Shown piece after piece: positions 61,801 to 64,000 of a stretch of 64,000 nucleotides of DNA. The position numbers were made by a program, and so were the translations under genes. Origin of the DNA: Megalonaias nervosa (Eukaryota; Mollusca; Bivalvia; Unionida; Unionidae); assembly GCA_016617855.1 (NCBI GenBank), contig JAECUM010001932.1:62001-126000 (forward strand), given 5' to 3'. Position 1 is the first letter of the stretch. Every line of letters starts with the position of its first letter. The notes beneath the pieces were generated by a model. The model was given only the letters and a program-made list of their open reading frames with translations. It searched no databases and was not told the origin of the DNA.

Positions 61801-63109
61801 CCGAGTAAAATATTAATCCAGGCAGAGAATCATTTTTAACTTAGCTGAATTAATTTTTACCATGATGTGGTGCCAAACACTGTGAAAGTTGTGAAGTCAA
61901 CAGATTTCCCAAATTTATGTTTTATTATCTAGTTATGAAAGATAATAATTTTGCTATTAAATAATCTAATTTTTAAAACTTTTAATACAAATATTTCATT
62001 TGTTTGAAATTTTTTTATGTTAACCCAAATAAGCTTTACTGTAGCCTTGGTGCCAAAGCATAGACATGTTTGTTTCCAAACACTGTAAAACCTTTGTAAA
62101 TTCACATTAAGGAGAAAAAAATGGAGATCACCACCAATCAATGTAGAAAAGAAGTTTTATGTTCTTTAGTCATTTTGGTGCTAATTTGATGGTCACAAAT
62201 GTCAGAAATTGCATTGCTTTCTAGAGATTGAATTCCAGACAAAAATTCACATATGATCCATGCAAATTTGAATTTATGTAGCCCAGTAGGATGCAAATTA
62301 TTTCTCTGTGGATGCATCCAGGTCCATTACTAAAAGATTAATCATTTTATCCAATATTGCTTCATACAGACATATGAAACGATGTTTTCTGGTATGGAAC
62401 AGGGTACGACACTAACACAGGTCTACTGGCCTGAGGCCACCTGGAATCGGGTCACAATTTGTACTTCCAGTTCAGTACCCGTGATTGTAGTCCTAGTCTA
62501 TTTTAACTGCATTTTTTTCCTCTCCCATTGTGGTGGTGATAGAAGAGTTATATTTATGCATTTTTAGTTGGGATTTAAAGGTAATTGTATATTCTTGAGA
62601 ATATGAGCTTATGGTGTGGTTGTCTTTGTGCAATTCGGCAACAGTGCACAGTGAGTAATAAGGCATTGGTGATGATCGGGAAGTGAAATCTGTTTTCCAT
62701 TGCACATTGCTTTGTTTACAGTCTAGCCTCACAAAGAAATGCTGGGGAACCTATGACAAGAACTTCACAGTGAAGTTATGTTTGAAGGTATTTTAGATTA
62801 ACATATGATTTGTATTGATTGTCACACAGTGGAAAGTTCAGTACTGATAAACAAATATAGAGGCTATATAGGAAAATTAATTGTGATCTTAGTCCTGTAA
62901 GGGCAGTATTGATTAAAGTTTAAATTGGTATAAAATAATTATTGTTAATGATAGACATATGAAATTTTCACATCATGTATATATTGACTGTAAAAAAATA
63001 GAATATAATTAAAATGTTAAAAAATTTTACTTAAAAATTTTTCATGTATTGTTTTTTTTTTAAAGTAATTTTTTTCCCCCAGAATTCATATATATAGAAT
63101 TTGTTGGAG
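61801..63109. other. Intergenic or upstream of the endonuclease-like frame
   Basis: No supported exon. A pyrimidine-rich tract ending in CCCCCAG at 63076-63082 could be a splice acceptor for the frame that follows, but the frame has a TAG at 63095 between that site and its first ATG. Confidence 0.4.
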
Positions 63110-63517
63110 ATGATACTCATTATCAGCAATGTATCACTACACCATATACAAGTTGCAATGGAGGATTTGTTTAAAAGCCTGTCAGAGAAAATATCTTTAA
63201 ATTCTGTGCCAGTACATAATACTGATTGTATACTATCGACAGGAAATGTAACATCAAATAGGTTATATGGCCTATTGTCATATAGGGACCCTGAGACAAA
63301 TATATGGAAGAAAAAGCATGTCCACAGACTGGCACTAATTGTAAAGTTGAAAAGTTTGAACATTCCAAAGGAGCTCAGTGCATCCCATTTATGCCACAAT
63401 AGTTTGTGTGTGAATGTTGATCACCCGATTCTAGAACCTCATTCCATCAGCAACAATAGGCAGTGCTGCAACGGTTATGGACATACACTGGGCATGGCGA
63501 CTTTCCAGTCTGCATGA
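63110..63517 (+). pseudogene. I-PpoI-like His-Me finger endonuclease frame
   Basis: The frame reads from ATG 63110 (a better-placed ATG is at 63158) to TGA 63515. Residues DCILSTGNVTSNRLYGLL and VHRLALIVKLK are followed by SASHLCHNSLCVNVDHPILE and NNRQCC, the zinc-binding loop of His-Me finger homing endonucleases such as I-PpoI: catalytic-type His in SHLCHN, zinc ligands Cys, Cys and His. The usual catalytic Asn position, three residues before Arg, is Ser (SNNR). The frame ends early, but an adjacent frame (63493-63534) reads HGDFPVC, supplying the missing second zinc-site ligands, so a 1-base indel is likely. The cellular role is unknown; such domains occur scattered in animal genomes. Confidence 0.75.
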
Positions 63518-63534
63518 TAAAGTTGAAATTGTGA

Positions 63535-64000
63535 TATGGAATATTACTGGTATCATGATATGTCTGTACACCCACCCACATCCATATTGAATCATGTCTG
63601 GCTTACTGCTTACATGGATGAAATGGAGGTTATTGATTGATGGCATACATGCAGGTATGGATGATTGTGTTGAATAAGAAGGAAAGAAGAAAGAACATGG
63701 TTTTTATTTTACTAGACCATGCTCTGTTTTAAATACATTCATTCCTTCCTTCAGTCAGTCAGTCAATCATTTCATTTTATTTAATTTTTTAAAGATTTAT
63801 TTTGCTTTTTTATATCTTTATTTTTGTCTTCATATTCTGAAAAAACTGTTTTGACCTCTCAATAGGTCTCATCAGGTGGTATAAAGTAGCACAACTGCAC
63901 AAAACATGTGTTACCTATGGATTTCCCCATGACAGTTTTCTCTTCTGCCTCATGTGTTCTTCATGGTGTCTTTAAGCACTGTCATTTTGCACGTAGACTA
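63535..64000. other. Right edge, no gene seen
   Basis: AT-rich sequence with a short CAGTCAGTCAGTCAATCA run near 63754. Confidence 0.4.

Noticed and set aside
62382..62567. Possible exon (TLTQVYWPEATWNR...)
   Set aside because: Protein-like at first sight, but no family, no splice partners and AT-rich context.
63101..63109. Start of the endonuclease-like frame at 63101
   Set aside because: The codon there is TTG; the first ATG in frame is 63110, and 63158 has the better context for a eukaryotic start.

Overview
The window is nuclear DNA of an animal. Genes are split by multi-kilobase introns with GT-AG borders, base composition is AT-rich, and tRNA-derived SINEs, LTR, non-LTR and DNA transposons and tandem repeats are dense. 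Repeat style and protein similarity suggest a lophotrochozoan, most likely a mollusc (perhaps a bivalve); this is an inference, since no species marker is present.

Two conserved cellular genes were recognised from translated exons. VPS35 (retromer core subunit) lies on the minus strand: exons 4, 3 and 2 are at 840-963, 4119-4215 and 6931-7032, and the rest runs off the left edge. ORC6 (origin recognition complex subunit 6) lies on the plus strand: six exons from 21660 to 42479 give everything except the short first exon, and every splice phase matches. In human the two genes are also neighbours in divergent orientation. Here the first exons of both should lie between 7033 and 21659, a stretch filled with repeats, and neither could be placed with confidence.

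Region by region: 1-7032 VPS35 exons and introns with SINEs; 7033-21659 the interval between the genes, holding a tRNA-SINE, a LINE reverse-transcriptase relic (10400-11020), a TIR transposon with an adjacent partial duplication (11991-14478), a broken hAT transposase (15560-16683), more SINEs and a solo LTR (about 20255-21145); 21660-42479 ORC6, whose introns carry satellite-like arrays, a broken minus-strand Ty3-type element interrupted by a TTAA-flanked insertion (28374-33170), and fold-back elements; 42480-51761 repeats, a 33-bp minisatellite, MITEs and a second solo LTR; 51762-59030 a full-length but decayed LTR retrotransposon with GGCC target duplication; 59031-64000 minisatellite remnants and, near the right edge, a small I-PpoI-like His-Me finger endonuclease reading frame with an apparent frameshift.

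The most notable findings are the LTR element, whose integrase is encoded upstream of reverse transcriptase (Gmr1-like order) and whose two LTRs both carry the same SINE, the conserved but TE-expanded VPS35/ORC6 divergent pair, and the metazoan His-Me endonuclease-like frame.
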